Positions 38,601 to 50,132 of a stretch of 64,000 bases of DNA are shown piece by piece (within the stretch, counting starts at the first letter, position 1; each line of letters starts with the position of its first letter). This stretch comes from Fremontodendron californicum (taxonomy: Eukaryota; Streptophyta; Magnoliopsida; Malvales; Malvaceae), in the NCBI GenBank assembly GCA_030761205.1, contig JAULJL010000024.1:18031122-18095121 (forward strand), written 5' to 3'. The position numbers and the translations under genes are program-made. The notes beneath the pieces are model-generated. The model was not told the DNA's origin. It saw only the letters and a list, made by a program, of their open reading frames with translations, and ran no database searches.

Positions 38601-40848
38601 TACCACAAATCAAGCTAATCTAACACAAGTAAGCTAAACTGCCATAACAAATCTCATGAACAAGATCAAAAATAAAATCATCTCAACAAAAATATACCTT
38701 CGGCCCTTGTAAAAAAAAATAGGAGGAAAACTTGTTGTTTTTTTTAATATTTTCTTTAAAAAACAAAATAGTAGGTCTATAGAAAGAAGTTTATTCATAA
38801 AAAAGAAAAATATCAATCAAAAAAGCAAAATCATGTCAATAAAATATGAAAAACCATGAAAAAACATAGCTACCTTGCTCTAGCTTTCCAAATCAGGAAG
38901 AAACAAGTCAAAACCTTTCTTTTCCTTCTCATTTTTTCTCCTCTCTTTCTCCTTTCTTTTTTCTCTCTTTTTCCTCCTTAGCTACTTCCTCTTTTCAGCC
39001 TTCAAAACATGTGAAAAAACCTGTTTAGCCACCTTCCTCTTAGCCTTGGCCGAATGGCCTCCTTGATAGAAGAAAGTTGTTATTTTTTTTTAATCCAGTG
39101 GCCTTCAATTCAAGATGCTTTCTATGTAGTATTCTCACCATTAGATTGGAATAATTAGCTCCTAAATATGATGTCATGAAGATGATGTCATAAATAGGAT
39201 ATCATAAATATGACATCATCCCTCTCCATCCATTGGTCCATGTGTTGCAAATTCAAAGGCTTGATTAAAAAAAATGACTACCTTATTATTCATTCTTGGC
39301 CTTTAGATGAAACGGCTCAGCAAAATCAATCTCCATCATGGGCTTGGCTGATTTCCCTCTTAAAATCTAGCCCAATTCCATTGCAAGAAAGGCCCTTTTT
39401 GATTTCTTCAGTAAAATGACCTTTTGACCCCCGAACCTAAATAAATACAAAAAGACTCCAAATTAAAATTTTCTTTTTTCAATACTTAAAAAATAATAAA
39501 AAATTGAATTCTGGAAGTTTTCAAAAAAATTCGAGCCCATTTGCTATTTTTTTTGGATTTTTTCTTCCAAAACTCCGCTTTTGTGCACCCGAACTATCAC
39601 CATTTTTAAACGAGCTCTGAATCCAGATTTTTCTTCACCAATCTCTTCCAAATAAATTAAAAGTGTGATCTGGAAGTTTCATAATTTTTGGAGCTCATTT
39701 GCTATTTTTTCGGGATTTATCTGCTTGAATTTCTGTATAGTGGGCTCGGGATTTGGCAATTTTGCAAACGAACTCTGAATCCAGATTTTATTTCGCCAAT
39801 ATCTTCCAAATATTTTAAGAATGAGATCTACAAATTTTCAGAATTTTTGCAGCCCATTTACTATTTTTTAGGGATTTATCTTCTTGAATTTCAGCATAGT
39901 GGGCCCAAGATTTGCCATTTTGCAAACGAGCTCCGAATCTGGATTATTCTTCTCCAATCTCTTCCAAGTGATTTAAGAATGAGATCTGTAAATTTTTAGA
40001 ATTTTTGGAGCTCATTTGGTATTTTTCCTAAATTTTCCAGTCTTGTCCTTTTGCCTCCGAAGCCCGATTTTGCTCAAAACAAGTTCGATTTTCAGATTTT
40101 CTTTTTCTGGGCCTTTTTCATATATTGAATTTGAGTTGGTCTGAAAACGCCCAATTTTTACTATCAAATTCGCCTCCGATTTGATTTTTCCTTTTTCACA
40201 ATTGAAAATTTTCTCATTTTTCCGTTTTTTCTCCAATCAGCTCTTTTCTCTGAATTTCTTCAAACTAAGCCTTGGGCTATCCTTGTTTACTTACTCCTCA
40301 TCAGTTAGGGGGCTTTAGTTTTATCGAATTCGGCCATTTCTGCAATTTTTCCCAATTTCACCAAAATCCACCAAAAACCCTAATTCTCAGTTTTCTTTCG
40401 AATTGACTTTTCTTTCAGTTTTTCTTCCAAGTAGCTGCTCCATTACCCGTAGTCAGTGCTTATCTTTCATTTGGAACCTTCAATTTCGACCAATTTGATC
40501 GTTGAAGCATTTTTTCCCTAAATTTTCCAAACTAGGGTTTTTTTTCTACTGAATCTCCGTAACCCAACTTTTGAACTCCATATCTTTCAATGTAGACCTC
40601 AGATTATCAAAATTCTTTCACCATTTTTCAATTGAATTTCAAATCTTGATTGTGAAAGTGGGTTGACTTTTTTAGTAGTTGACTTTTTGGGGTTGACTTT
40701 TCCGAGGTTGACTTTTTATGCTTGCCTTCTTAGACTAAGTCTCGGAGTACCACCTGTAGGATGAGAAAAGCCTTTTTGCACTTTGAAACATCAATTTAGG
40801 AAGAAAACATACTTATATTAGTAGTCTTGACAAAATTAGGTGTCTACA
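35627..40848 (-). mobile_element. LTR-D (5.2 kb), shared LTR
   Basis: Full-length LTR with termini TGTAGACACC (40848 reading leftward) and GGTTGCGACA (35627). Its left side abuts a primer-binding site and its right side abuts a polypurine tract (plus-strand GCTGTCCCTCTTTG, 40849-40862). It thus serves as a 5' LTR for the fragment to the left and a 3' LTR for region E. Its nearest relative here is inverted LTR-C. Confidence 0.85.
35900..35975 (-). promoter_or_regulatory. Block conserved in the LTR 3' part
   Basis: The segment CGGGACTCGGTTACGTGCGG through GCCCGTATAAAACGGTACC is nearly unchanged in LTR-A (about 16130-16203), LTR-B (about 22857-22923) and LTR-E (about 52650-52712), although the surrounding AT-rich DNA varies. 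It lies about 250-400 bp from the LTR end next to the primer-binding site. Its role (for example R/U5 or RNA processing) is inferred from conservation only. Confidence 0.5.
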
Positions 40849-41094
40849 GCTGTCCCTCTTTGGCTATTGTTGAGAATCAGGAATCAAGCAAAGATAAACA
40901 AACACTAATTTTGTCCAGTTAGTGAAATCATATGTGAAGAAAAAGGAAAGGGGTTTTCATTCATCATCTTTTCATTTATTTATTTTTTTGAAAAAGCTAT
41001 AAATTGAAGATTTTGTCTTTAAATTGAGTTTCCTGACTAATCAAGGCTCGACCCGTCTTAAGGAAACGGGTTCGATTTTAAAACAAAATATTTG

Positions 41095-42240
41095 ACTCAT
41101 TTGAGAAGCAAACGAGTTTTAAAACAAAAGGAAATACCTCGACGATGGTCTCGGGGCTCGACTCATTTGAGAAGCAGAACGAGTTCAATTTTAAAAACAA
41201 AAGGAATGCCTAGACTTGGCTCATTTGTAAAATAAATTTGACTTTGAAAACTAAAGAAATATACCTCGACGATGGTCTCGGGGCTCGACTCATTTGAGAA
41301 GCAGAAGGAGTTCGATTTAAAACAAAAAGAAATACCTTGACGATGGTCTTGGGGCTCGACTTATTTGAGAAACAGAATGAATTCGATTTTAAACAAAGGG
41401 AAATACCTCGACGATGGTCTCGGGGCTCGACTAATTTGAGAAGCAGAATGAATTCAATTTTAAAAACAAAAGGAAATACCTCGACGATGGTCTCAGGGCT
41501 CGACTCATTTGAGAAGCATAATGAATTCAATTTAAAACAAAAGGAAATACCTCGACGATGGTCTCAGGGCTCGACTCATTTGATAAACAGAATGAATTCA
41601 AATTAATACAAAAGGAAATACCTCGACGATGGTCTCGGGGCTTGACTTATTTGGTAAACAGAATGAATTTGATTTAAAACAAAAGGAAATACCTTGACGA
41701 TGGTCTCGGGGCTCGACTCATTTGATAAACAGAATGAATTCGATTTAAAACAAAAGAAAATACCTCGACGATGGTCTCGGGCCTCGACTCATATGATAGG
41801 CAGAATGAATTCGATTTAAAACAAAAAGAAATACCTCGACGATGGTCTCGGGGCTCGACTCATTTGATAAGCAGAATGAATTCGATTAAAACAAAAGGAA
41901 ATACCTCGATGATGGTCTTGGGGCTCGACTCATTTGAGAAGCAGAATGAATTCGATTTAAAACAGAAGGAAATAGCTCGAATATGGTCTCGGGGCTCGAC
42001 TCATTTGATAAATAGAATGAATTCAATTTAAAACAAAATGAAATACCTCGACGATGGTCTCAGGGCTCGACTCATTTGATAAACAGAATGAATTCAATTT
42101 AAAACAAAATGAAATACCTCGACGATGGTCTCAGAGCTCGACTCATTTGATAAACAGAATGAATTCGATTTAAAACAAAAGGAAATACCTCGACGATGGT
42201 CTCGGGGCTCTACTCATTTGAGAAGCAGAACGAGTTCGAC
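41095..42240 (-). repeat. ~71-bp 3' tandem array of region E (about 15 units)
   Basis: Same unit as in regions A and C: ACCTCGACGATGGTCTCGGG then GCTCGACTCATTTGA and GAATGAATTCGATTTAAAAC. It ends at GACTTGGGGAAGCCAAAGTT. Most units here have GATAAACAGAATG or GAGAAGCAGAATG variants. Confidence 0.9.
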
Positions 42241-42469
42241 TTGGGGAAGCCAAAGTTTTCTTGATTCTTGCAATGTTAGCTAAATGCAATGATGAGAATA
42301 ACATGCTTTGCAAATTGTGTTATGATTATTAACACATGGTTTCTTTGAAGTTCATGGACTATTTGACTTCATGACGAATTCTTCAACTTTTCCCTGATAC
42401 CCCACTTGTGGAATCTTCAATCTAGATAAATTGTCAAATAGTCCTTCTTGAGGCAGATACTTCTTGGAA

Positions 42470-43050
42470 TGATGCAAAATGAAATACAAATATCTTTAAT
42501 TGATGCAACTACTTCTTAATGCAGATGTAGATATTAGGTAAGATGCAAATGCTTCATAATGCAAATACAAATGTCTTGAATTGATACAAATGCTTCTTGA
42601 TGCAGGTGCAGATGTCTTGGATTGATGCAAATGCTTCTAAATGCAGATGCAGATGTCTTGGATTGATGCAATTGCTTCTAAATGCAGATTTGAATAAGAT
42701 GCAAATGCTTCATGGTGCAAATGCAAAGATTAGTAATGTGCAAGATGCTTCTAACTGACGCAAATACGAAGATCAACAATGATACAAATGCTTCATGAAA
42801 AGATGTAGATACCCCTACGAATCGTGTTCATGTAAGTAGTTCAAGAATGGTGTGTAATTCCAACTACAATGAAGATGCAATGATCCTAGAAATAAATGTA
42901 ATTGCTTGAAATGATGCGAATGCAAATATCTATGAAGGATGTACTTGTAAAGGTAGAATGCAGATGCTCATGAAATAGTGCAAATGCTAACACCCATGAA
43001 TAATGCAAATGCTTGCTTACACGGTGCAGATGCAAAGATTAATAAAGAAA
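42470..43050. repeat. Degenerate GATGCAAATGCTTC repeats, region E
   Basis: Irregular units around TGATGCAAATGCTTCTAAAT and GCAGATGTCTTGGA, upstream (in element orientation) of the ~71-bp array. Confidence 0.75.
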
Positions 43051-43189
43051 TGAGTGCTCATGAATGATGAAATGCCCCTGATCGTTTTTCTAAACTTTGG
43101 CTTAGCTTTTCCCATTCATTTTTCCTCTTCAAATCAGAGTATATTTTCAACTCCTTTTTCAATCTTTGGCTATTCTCTTGCCCCAACAG

Positions 43190-43810
43190 TTTTCAAACTC
43201 TTATCAACAGAAATCTGCTTGCTGAGTTCTATTTCTTCTTCTGATATTTGGAAGTCAAGGTTAATCCTAGTAGTTCCACACCTTTGGGTTAGAAAAACCC
43301 TTATCTCATGACAACATCAAAAATGGGTGTTTCAAAAATATTTTTATTTTCCCTTTTTGAAAAACAATTTTGCGTATTTAATGAAAACTTCTGAGCCAAA
43401 AATATTAACTCCACATTGTGTGGTGTACGAATCTTTTGAAGATTGATGATCACTATTAGAAATTTCCCTAAGTGTTAATTTGGGTTTTTCAATTTGAATT
43501 GACAAGGCTTGGTACATCAAGATTTTGGTTTTTCCAGGAAAACTTCACAACAAAAATGTATGTCCCTTCTAGGCTCACAAGTGGAACAGATTTTATATAT
43601 CATGAATTAATTGAGAACCAAACTAATTCGACATTCTTTAGTTTCACTATCAAGGTATTTTGACAAGCATCAAGGTTGGTCGGGACGTTTAAACTGAAAA
43701 ATTTAATTTTGGAGGAAAAAAGTTTCAGTTTTTGAAGATAATCCTCCGAATGAGAGCTGTCAATTTGGGAGGTTCAGGAATTCCTAGATGTTCCTCGATG
43801 ACCACTTCTT
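43190..43810 (-). other. Conserved coding-like block of unknown nature, region E
   Basis: A block found in regions C (about 29318-29945), E and F (about 59540-60150), in the same position between the post-pol DNA and the tandem repeats. On the element's sense strand it reads for long stretches without stops (for example VSLEGTYIFVVKFSWKNQN, and in an overlapping frame NLDFQISEEEIELSKQISVD), but frame shifts and stops break it in all copies. I do not recognise a family. It may be a decayed extra 3' gene or a captured host fragment. Confidence 0.35.
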
Positions 43811-44974
43811 CCATTTCATTCTAGACCGCCCATTTTTGGGTTTTCGCCCTAGAGTCCCATTTTTTTCATTTTTTCTTTTCTTTTTTGTTGTTCTACCATG
43901 CACTTGAGAATTCTAAATTCTTCCTTAATGAAATGATAATTCGATGAGATGAGATAAAATTTGAGGAAAAACCTTTCAAGTTAAATATTCATGCTTGATC
44001 AAAATGGACTTTTAAAGCACGTAACGCAAGCCATGGCTCGGGGTTCAGCAAGAAAGGATAAATAGGCCCAAAATCTATGTTTGAGGGTAATTAGATCAAG
44101 GATCATTTCTTGAGGAGGATTCCTTTTTGAAGCATTTATCTCTTTTTGGACTTTTCATTCCTTTTTGACTTTTGCTCTTTTTCTTCCTTGCTTTTGGTTT
44201 TCATTTGCCATATTTTTTCACACTTTTTCTTTTTGTTTTTCTTGGTTTTCATTTCACCATTTTTTTTCTTTTTCTTCGATAGAGTGAGCCCGTATTTATT
44301 CGGGGCTCAATTTGCTTTGTATATGTCTTTGAGCTAGGACTCATTTTTTCGTGATCTTTGAGAAGATCTTTCCTCGCATTTGCCCCCAGTGTAGAGGGTG
44401 ATCCTTGATAAGGGTTCAAAGAAGAAAGAATTCTTTAAGCTCAAAAGGGGTGACTATGGATAGTTTTCTCTTTGTGAGAGGGATATGAAAGATGGCCATT
44501 TATCGTATCAAGCACGAATATTCTCATTGAAAAGCAATCCCCAAGGGAAATAGATAATCAAAATTTCATTTTCCACTTTGGAATCATCCGAATTCTCATA
44601 TGCATGATATCACAATTTTTCTCTTTTTTTTTTCTTTTTTTTTTCTTTGCATGCCCCCAATGATTTAGGCATTAATTCCATCCTTATTGACCATGTATCC
44701 ATCATTTCTACATATGATGTCCCAATTTGATTAACCATGAAGATTTGTATCATTACGAGGAACATCGCGAGTCTAGGTTTCCACTGAAAAAGGCTAAATT
44801 TCAATTCTGAGTTCTTTGAAAAGATAAGGAAAATATGTCCCAAAAACGAGTTTTCTCCGGGACATGGGATAATCTAGTTTAATCATTGTGCCCCAGGGTG
44901 TCAATCATGAAGTGATGTTTGGGCAATTAGTGTTTTGTGGTTGTTGGAAATGACATGAATGGTTTTGACACAAC

Positions 44975-47064
44975 TGATGCACCCAAAAGAGTGTATCTTA
45001 TTTAACCTTGCACTAAAAAGATAAATTGTAAGTATAGTAGTTAGCAAGGGTCGAGTCCTCAGGGATTGGGTTTTAGTTTATAAGTTAATAGTTTAAAACT
45101 TAAATTCAAGAACAATAAAAGAAAAGGGGTTTTTGAAATCAGATTTAAACTAAAGTAAATAATAAGAATAAGATGCAAGGCGGTATAACCAGCCAATAAA
45201 AATATATGTACTAAATTAGGCGGTATAACCAGCCAATAAAAATATATATACTAAATTAGGCGGTATAACCAGCCAATAAAAATAAAACAAAGTTAATATA
45301 CAAATTAGGCGGTATAACCAGCCAATAAAAATAAATATACTTTTAAAAATAAGCAAACTAGAAAAGTAAGAAAACAAGTAAGTAAGAAGAATCAAGTATG
45401 AAAAATATGGTTAAGGTTTCATTCTCCACCACTAGACATCATTAAGAATCAATTTCAGATCTATCAATATCAACCAACTATCAAAGTTAACAACCGTAGA
45501 TAACAACAAGCTCTGTTATCCCAATCTTTCCTTAGTTTGTCGTTAAATAGAACAAGCTCTCTATTTAATCTCTAACCATTAAACAACCTAGAATAAGCTC
45601 TCTAAATTCAATTTAATGGCAGCTTTATGATGAGAAAGATAGGTTGATCTAAGCAACAAACACATAAGCTCGGATTGTTCAACTTAGGTTATGTTCCACT
45701 TTGCAATTATTGAAAACTTGACCATAATCATCAATCACAAATTGCCACTTATGAATAGGAAATCAAGACAATTACACGGATCAAGACTCCTAAACTAGCA
45801 ATAGATAATTATCAAGATCTATCTAGTTGTACACCTAAACAAATCAAGACAACATCATGAACAATTCTTGTAGAAGAACATAAGCAACTTTGATAGAAAA
45901 TTAATGATAGATAGAATCTGAAAATCAATCATAAAACATGTCTAGGGCTTTGAAATCACCCTTAACCAAATAGAAGTTTAGCCTAGCATAGGCATTATAA
46001 ACATAAACATAAAATTAAAGAAAATCTAAGAAGAAAATAAAAGAAAGAAAGAAGAAGAGGAAGAATATTAATTATCCAACCTCTTGCTCTCTCTAAAGAA
46101 AAAGAAAACTAGAGAAAAGAAAGAAAACTAGAGAAAAGAAAGAAGAAGAAAACTTAGAGAATTTTATTAAAATGGCTAATATCCTACCTATGTACAATAT
46201 GTGATCCTCTACAATCATCCAAGGCCCTCTATTTATACACATTTTGGAGGGCTAAATGACAAGAGACAAGCTTTACAAATTTCAAAGGTAGGTATAATAG
46301 GTGGGTGCATTTTTCTAACAATTTTCGTCATATTGTATGACCATTTTGATCAGCCAACTTGATGGTCGATTTTGTCAATCTTGGAGGCCTCATCTGATCA
46401 CATGGTCTTCTAGAAAAATGTTCCCCTATGAGTTACTGATTCATAGCCGTTGGAATCAGCTCATTTTATGATGTGGAGAAGAAGATATGAGCAAAATACG
46501 AAAACAGGTCAGCACAGACGTCATTGCACATCAGCCAACTTGATGGTCGATTTCTTCAATATTGGAGGCTTTATCTGATCACATGGTCTTATAGACAAAT
46601 GTTCCCCTATCAGTTAGTGATCCATAGCCGTTGGAATCAGCTCATTTGCTGATGTGCATCGGACGATATGGTCAAAATGCGAAAACTGCTCAGGACAGAC
46701 GTCATTGCACATCAGCCAACTTGATGGTTGATTTCGCTAGGGAAAACGACTCCGTTTCAAGAAGTGTAAAACATGAAAAAGATAGATATGCCTCTTAACT
46801 TTGCACGGTTAAAATTTCAGCCTTATTGCTTCAGTGAAACTCCAGATATAGCTGATATGGCAAAAGGTGTCGGAACTGGAACTGAACTGGATTTGCCCTT
46901 AATTCTAGTAATCTGAAATCACTCAAAGAAACTTGTGAAAAACACCAAATTACATAAAAATATAAAAGATCATAAACACAATTAGACTAAACAATAATAA
47001 CTCGTATTTGACACAAAACAATAATAAAACATAACTAAAAACTATATAATTATACGAGTTATCA
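44975..47064 (-). mobile_element. Solo LTR of a second retrotransposon family (2.1 kb)
   Basis: On the minus strand it begins TGATAACTCGTATAATTAT and ends GGTGCATCA, and is flanked by ACAAC (44970-44974 and 47065-47069). A TATA box TATAAATAG lies at 46237-46229. No direct-repeat pair or coding region exists inside, so it is a solo LTR or a very short non-autonomous element. The uninterrupted target sequence can be read in region F at about 61331-61350. The first 1.4 kb of a second copy, in opposite orientation, starts at 62581. Confidence 0.85.
45178..45345. repeat. Four tandem units inside the second-family LTR
   Basis: Each unit starts GGCGGTATAACCAGCCAATA and is 41-48 bp long, with AT-rich spacers ending TAAATT. 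Confidence 0.9.
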
Positions 47065-47917
47065 ACAACCTTGACACATACCAAATTACCATGATCTAGA
47101 TTCTTAAAAGAATGTCTCATTTGTTTGAATTTCAAGGAATTCAAAATTTTTCAACCTTTGTTCATAGCCTAGAATAGGATCTATATTTTTGCTTTTTTGC
47201 AATGACAATGTTGTAAATGATTCTGATAAACTTACTGGGAATTGTTGCTTTCGGTGAAATTATAGGTCAATCTTCCTTCTTAATTTCTCTTTTAACAAGA
47301 AAAATTATCTCAGTTCAAAAGACTAGAACACATAAAGTTTAGTCCCAAAGTGTTTATCACTGAATGTAAGTGTTTTTAAGTTTCTTCTTCAAGTCCTTCT
47401 TGATATTTTCTTGTAAAAAAAGCTTTTGAATATTTTTTTTTCTCTTGTTCTTGGGTGGCCGAATGGCCTATATTTTATATATATAGTTGCAGTTTTGTTT
47501 TTTATTTCATGTTATTAGTGATATTTAACAAGTATTTAACTTATTCATATTCCTTGAAGCATTAGGTCTTTCAAGTGGTCTTGGTCTAAGGGATTTAGGT
47601 ATAGGAAAACCCAAAAGAGAGAGGGAAAGTATTGGGTCATTTCTAATAATTATCATCAATATTCTCGAGAGTGGCCATTACTTCCTGTGAAAACCCCTTA
47701 TTATTTGTTTACCACAAATTTTCTCAAAGTTTCATTTGTTTTTGCAAATTCAAATTATTGCTAAAATAAAATGAACACAAAATATTTCAAAGTTTATTTA
47801 TTTCATGTAGATGTCAACATCAGACAAGTGCTTAGAACTACATGTATCAGAATGCTCCTATTAACATGCTTCCAAAGATAGTAATTCTCCTCTTTCAAAT
47901 CCTACGAGGATACTTAT

Positions 47918-50132
47918 TTACGGCAAAGTAGACTTCCACTGTTTGATAAGCTCTGAAGTTAAAATACCATTGCGAAAAAAACCTTCCACCATTTCCTTCA
48001 GTTGTCTGCATTCTTCAGTCGAATGCCCACTTGCCCCTATGTGATACTCACACTTGCTGTTAGGGTCATAACTCCTTGCTGATGGGTTTGGAGCTACTTT
48101 CAAAGGCACATGGGTGAGGTACTGATTTTTTATCAGTATTGACAGCAGGTCAGGGATTGGGATCAGATTCTTCTCTTGGTTATCCCATGGTTGTTTTTGG
48201 AAAAGGGGTCTTTCATGACACTTAGGCTTCCCATCCTCAAAACTTATCGAACCAGCCTTGATGAGATCCCTAACTTTGTACTTCAAAGCGGGGCAGTTCT
48301 TCGTTGAGTGGCCTTGATTGCCAGAATGATAACCACAACAATCATTAGCATTATACCAGCATGGATAAGGGGGCTTCAGCGGCTCAAATTGCATGGGTGT
48401 CACAAGGTAGTTCTTGATGAGTTGAGGTAGTAGTTCACTGTATGACACAGGAATTGGGTCAACTTGATTTCTTTCTTGCTTCATATACCCGTGTAAGCCT
48501 TTCCTTCCCATCCTGACCTCCCCATTTGTTTTACCCTAAACAATCAGTAGCTCCTTCCCATAATCTGACTTCTGCTTCTTCTCAAAACCTAACATTCCAT
48601 TACTGATTAGCGCTTGAACCTTCCGTTTTAGAGACAAACAATTTTCTATGGAATGACCTCGAATCCCGTAATGATAACCACAGAATGCATTTTCATCATA
48701 CCAGTCTAGGCATGGGGGTTGGCTAGGTTTTATTGGCACTCAAGCGAGGAGTCGGTTTCGACAAACTGGGGTAACAACTCGGAGTAAGAGATGGATAGTG
48801 GCTCAAACTGATCTCTTTTCCGAATATTCTTTGATTTTCCCTGACTGGCCTGAGGTTGGAGATTTTTCAAATAATTACTTTGAGAGGACATCGGGTATAA
48901 GTAAGGATCCTGATACACATTATTCATAGAAGGGTAGAACTGATGGTACATGGTTGTAGAGGATATGGGACAAAGCTTCCCATCTGTTGCCCACCATAGG
49001 TTATAGACTATCTTTTCCTTTTCTTTGGGGTTCCCAATTTCCCTTGCTACCGGATGTCTCCCCTACTTTGAGCTTTTCTTTCTTGTCTGTCTCCTTCATT
49101 ATCTCCTTTGGAATTATCCTGCCTGTGGAATCCTTCATGGCATTACCAATGAGCTTATCATAGCATGGAGCATGCAATGTATTTGTAAATAGGACAACAA
49201 CATCTTTTCAGTTAAGAGTGGCTGTACTTGGGCCGCTATGTCTCTCTATCTACGAGAATACTCTTCGAAGATTTCAGTGGCTGTCTTTTCATACTTTGCA
49301 AAAAAAGACGGTCGACATCATGTCAATTACATGCTTGTATTGGTTATAAAAAGCCTTAGCCAAATCGCTCCATGAACGAATCTGATCCCTACTCAACCGA
49401 CAATACCATCCGCTTGCAGATCCTCTGAGGCTAACAAGAAAACAATGGATCAATAACTTATCATTATCCGCATGGCTCACCATCCTCTAGCAGAACATTT
49501 GAGGTGGGTCCTTGGATCAGTTGTCCCATCATATATCTTGAAGCTGAGAACTTCGAATTTCGTGGAATGACTAAATCAGGGACCAAGCAAAGTTCTTTCG
49601 GATCTACACTCCCAAATTCGTCTATGCTTTCTACTGCTAAGGACCTTTCATTTAATAGCTGATACTTCACTGTATCTTGTGGTTATATGCCTTGAGAATT
49701 CTGCCCTTTAATTCATGTTACCTCACACGAGCAAAAGAGGCAATTCCTTGAATTGTTTCCCAAGACTTTTGATTTTCCTTTTGTAGTAGAACTTTTAACC
49801 TGGCCCTTTTCTTTGACAATTAGCTCTATTCACTTAATCGTTTGCTCTTGGATCCGTTTCTAAAATTTAATCACTTCTTCCTCCATCTCTTGCTGAACCT
49901 GTTTTATTCTCTCCATTCTAGCCAAATTCTTAGCCTCCATGGCTCTTTCTTCCTCAGCAGAGTCCTCAACATGCCCCTTGCCTTTGACGGTGACGGACAT
50001 CAATTCCATTATTTTAGCCATTTGTTCTCGGTAATCTTTCTGATTTCTGTTAAGCCTTTCTTGTGTTTCCTGCAGAGCCTGTCGCATTTTTTCCATTTCG
50101 TCTGAATTTCCTCCTTCCCTGAATCCTGGCAA
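47918..50132 (-). pseudogene. Retrotransposon gag with three CHHC knuckle modules (broken)
   Basis: Gag packages element RNA into virus-like particles. The frame is split by shifts and stops into segments: 50132-49860 (N-terminal coiled coil, EEERAMEAKNLARMERIKQ), 49670-49464, 49483-49289 (capsid-like, LLIHCFLVSLRGSASGWY and SWSDLAKAFYNQYKHV), 48951-48730, 48739-48536 and 48511-47918. The C-terminal half repeats a module of SYSELLPQ, a W/SYD motif and a C-x2-H-x5-H-x4-C knuckle: CGYHYGIRGHSIENC, CGYHSGNQGHSTKNC and CEYHIGASGHSTEEC. This knuckle and the LKxKVxxLI tail are typical of Tat/Ogre gag. It ends at a stop without continuing into protease. Confidence 0.85.

Noticed and set aside
43472..43663. 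63-codon antisense frame also open in the inverted copy at 29467-29658
   Set aside because: The two copies are arms of one inverted duplication, so shared openness is not independent evidence. The region F copy is disrupted.
49464..50132. Several short open frames in series suggesting separate small genes
   Set aside because: They are consecutive pieces of one frameshifted gag, continuing to 47918.
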